52,873 bases of DNA, from the NCBI RefSeq assembly GCF_000293785.1, contig NZ_AKZI01000026.1, positions 1 to 52,873 of the forward strand. Reading direction: 5' to 3'. The DNA is from Rhodovulum sp. PH10. GTDB lineage: Bacteria > Pseudomonadota > Alphaproteobacteria > Rhizobiales > Xanthobacteraceae. Every line of letters begins with the position of its first letter. Within the stretch, counting starts at the first letter, position 1. Position numbers and translations under genes: made by a program. Shown piece by piece: positions 52,832 through 52,873 of the stretch. Under the pieces are notes generated by a model. It did not search any database and had not been told where the DNA came from. It saw only the letters and a program-made list of their open reading frames with translations.

Positions 52832-52873
52832 TGACCTCATCCTGAGGGGCCGCGAAGCGGCCGTCTCGAAGGA
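52832..52873. repeat. Start of a CCTCATCCTGAGG-type intergenic repeat, cut by the window end
   Basis: CCTCATCCTGAGGGGCCGCG then AAGCGGCCGTCTCGAAGGA is the left part of a palindromic repeat found widely between Hyphomicrobiales genes, which normally closes with a GATGAGG arm. Confidence 0.6.

Overview
The window is GC-rich DNA. Its gene content and synteny (rpiA–DUF2059–gor, ribE–ribH–nusB, class II DAHP synthase, phaB, and intergenic repeats typical of the group) point to an alphaproteobacterium, most likely Hyphomicrobiales. The genus cannot be fixed from the sequence. A complete hydrogenase-4 operon with a formate channel suggests a facultative anaerobe able to ferment formate to H2 (inference).

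Left part (about 567-16218): a tightly overlapped plus-strand operon, hyfABCDEFGHI-hyfJ-hycI. It encodes a membrane-bound group 4 [NiFe] hydrogenase: proton-pumping-type membrane subunits, Fe-S subunits, the catalytic HyfG with its cleavable tail, and its endopeptidase. A FocA-type formate channel and moaA follow, then fdhD (minus strand) and a His-rich hypB. These are parts of a formate hydrogenlyase and its maturation, but no formate dehydrogenase and no hypA/CDEF lie in the window.

Housekeeping part (16262-27863): an uppS homologue downstream of a winged-helix regulator/membrane-protein pair, with a perfect 17-bp palindrome upstream. Then come tRNA-Val(CAC), a PEGA lipoprotein, gph, rpiA, a DUF2059 protein, gor, a VapBC pair, class II DAHP synthase with a strong terminator, an outer-membrane beta-barrel protein, and HU.

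Integrated element (28111-43759): an intact tRNA-Asp(GTC) at 28082-28158, whose last 48 bp are repeated exactly at 43712-43759, bounds about 15.6 kb. The element carries a tyrosine integrase beside the tRNA, small HTH proteins, small unknown genes, a terminase small subunit, a GpA-type terminase large subunit, a primase-C-terminus-like protein and coiled-coil proteins. I see no portal, capsid, tail or lysis gene. It therefore looks like a phage satellite or a reduced prophage. Plus-strand cargo runs against the mostly minus-strand backbone: a ribbon-helix-helix protein, a BRCT protein, and a two-gene cassette of an unknown 238-residue protein plus a PIN nuclease. Degenerate GC-rich repeats surround the cargo, and three palindromes with a GGGGAA/TTCCCC core (one arm mismatch in the third) are scattered through the element. 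This is the most novel part of the window.

Right part (43760-52873): an ABC importer of unknown substrate, ribE-ribH-nusB, a TetR regulator with a tandem-repeat C terminus, acetoacetyl-CoA reductase phaB, a chemoreceptor, and the start of an intergenic repeat at the window edge.
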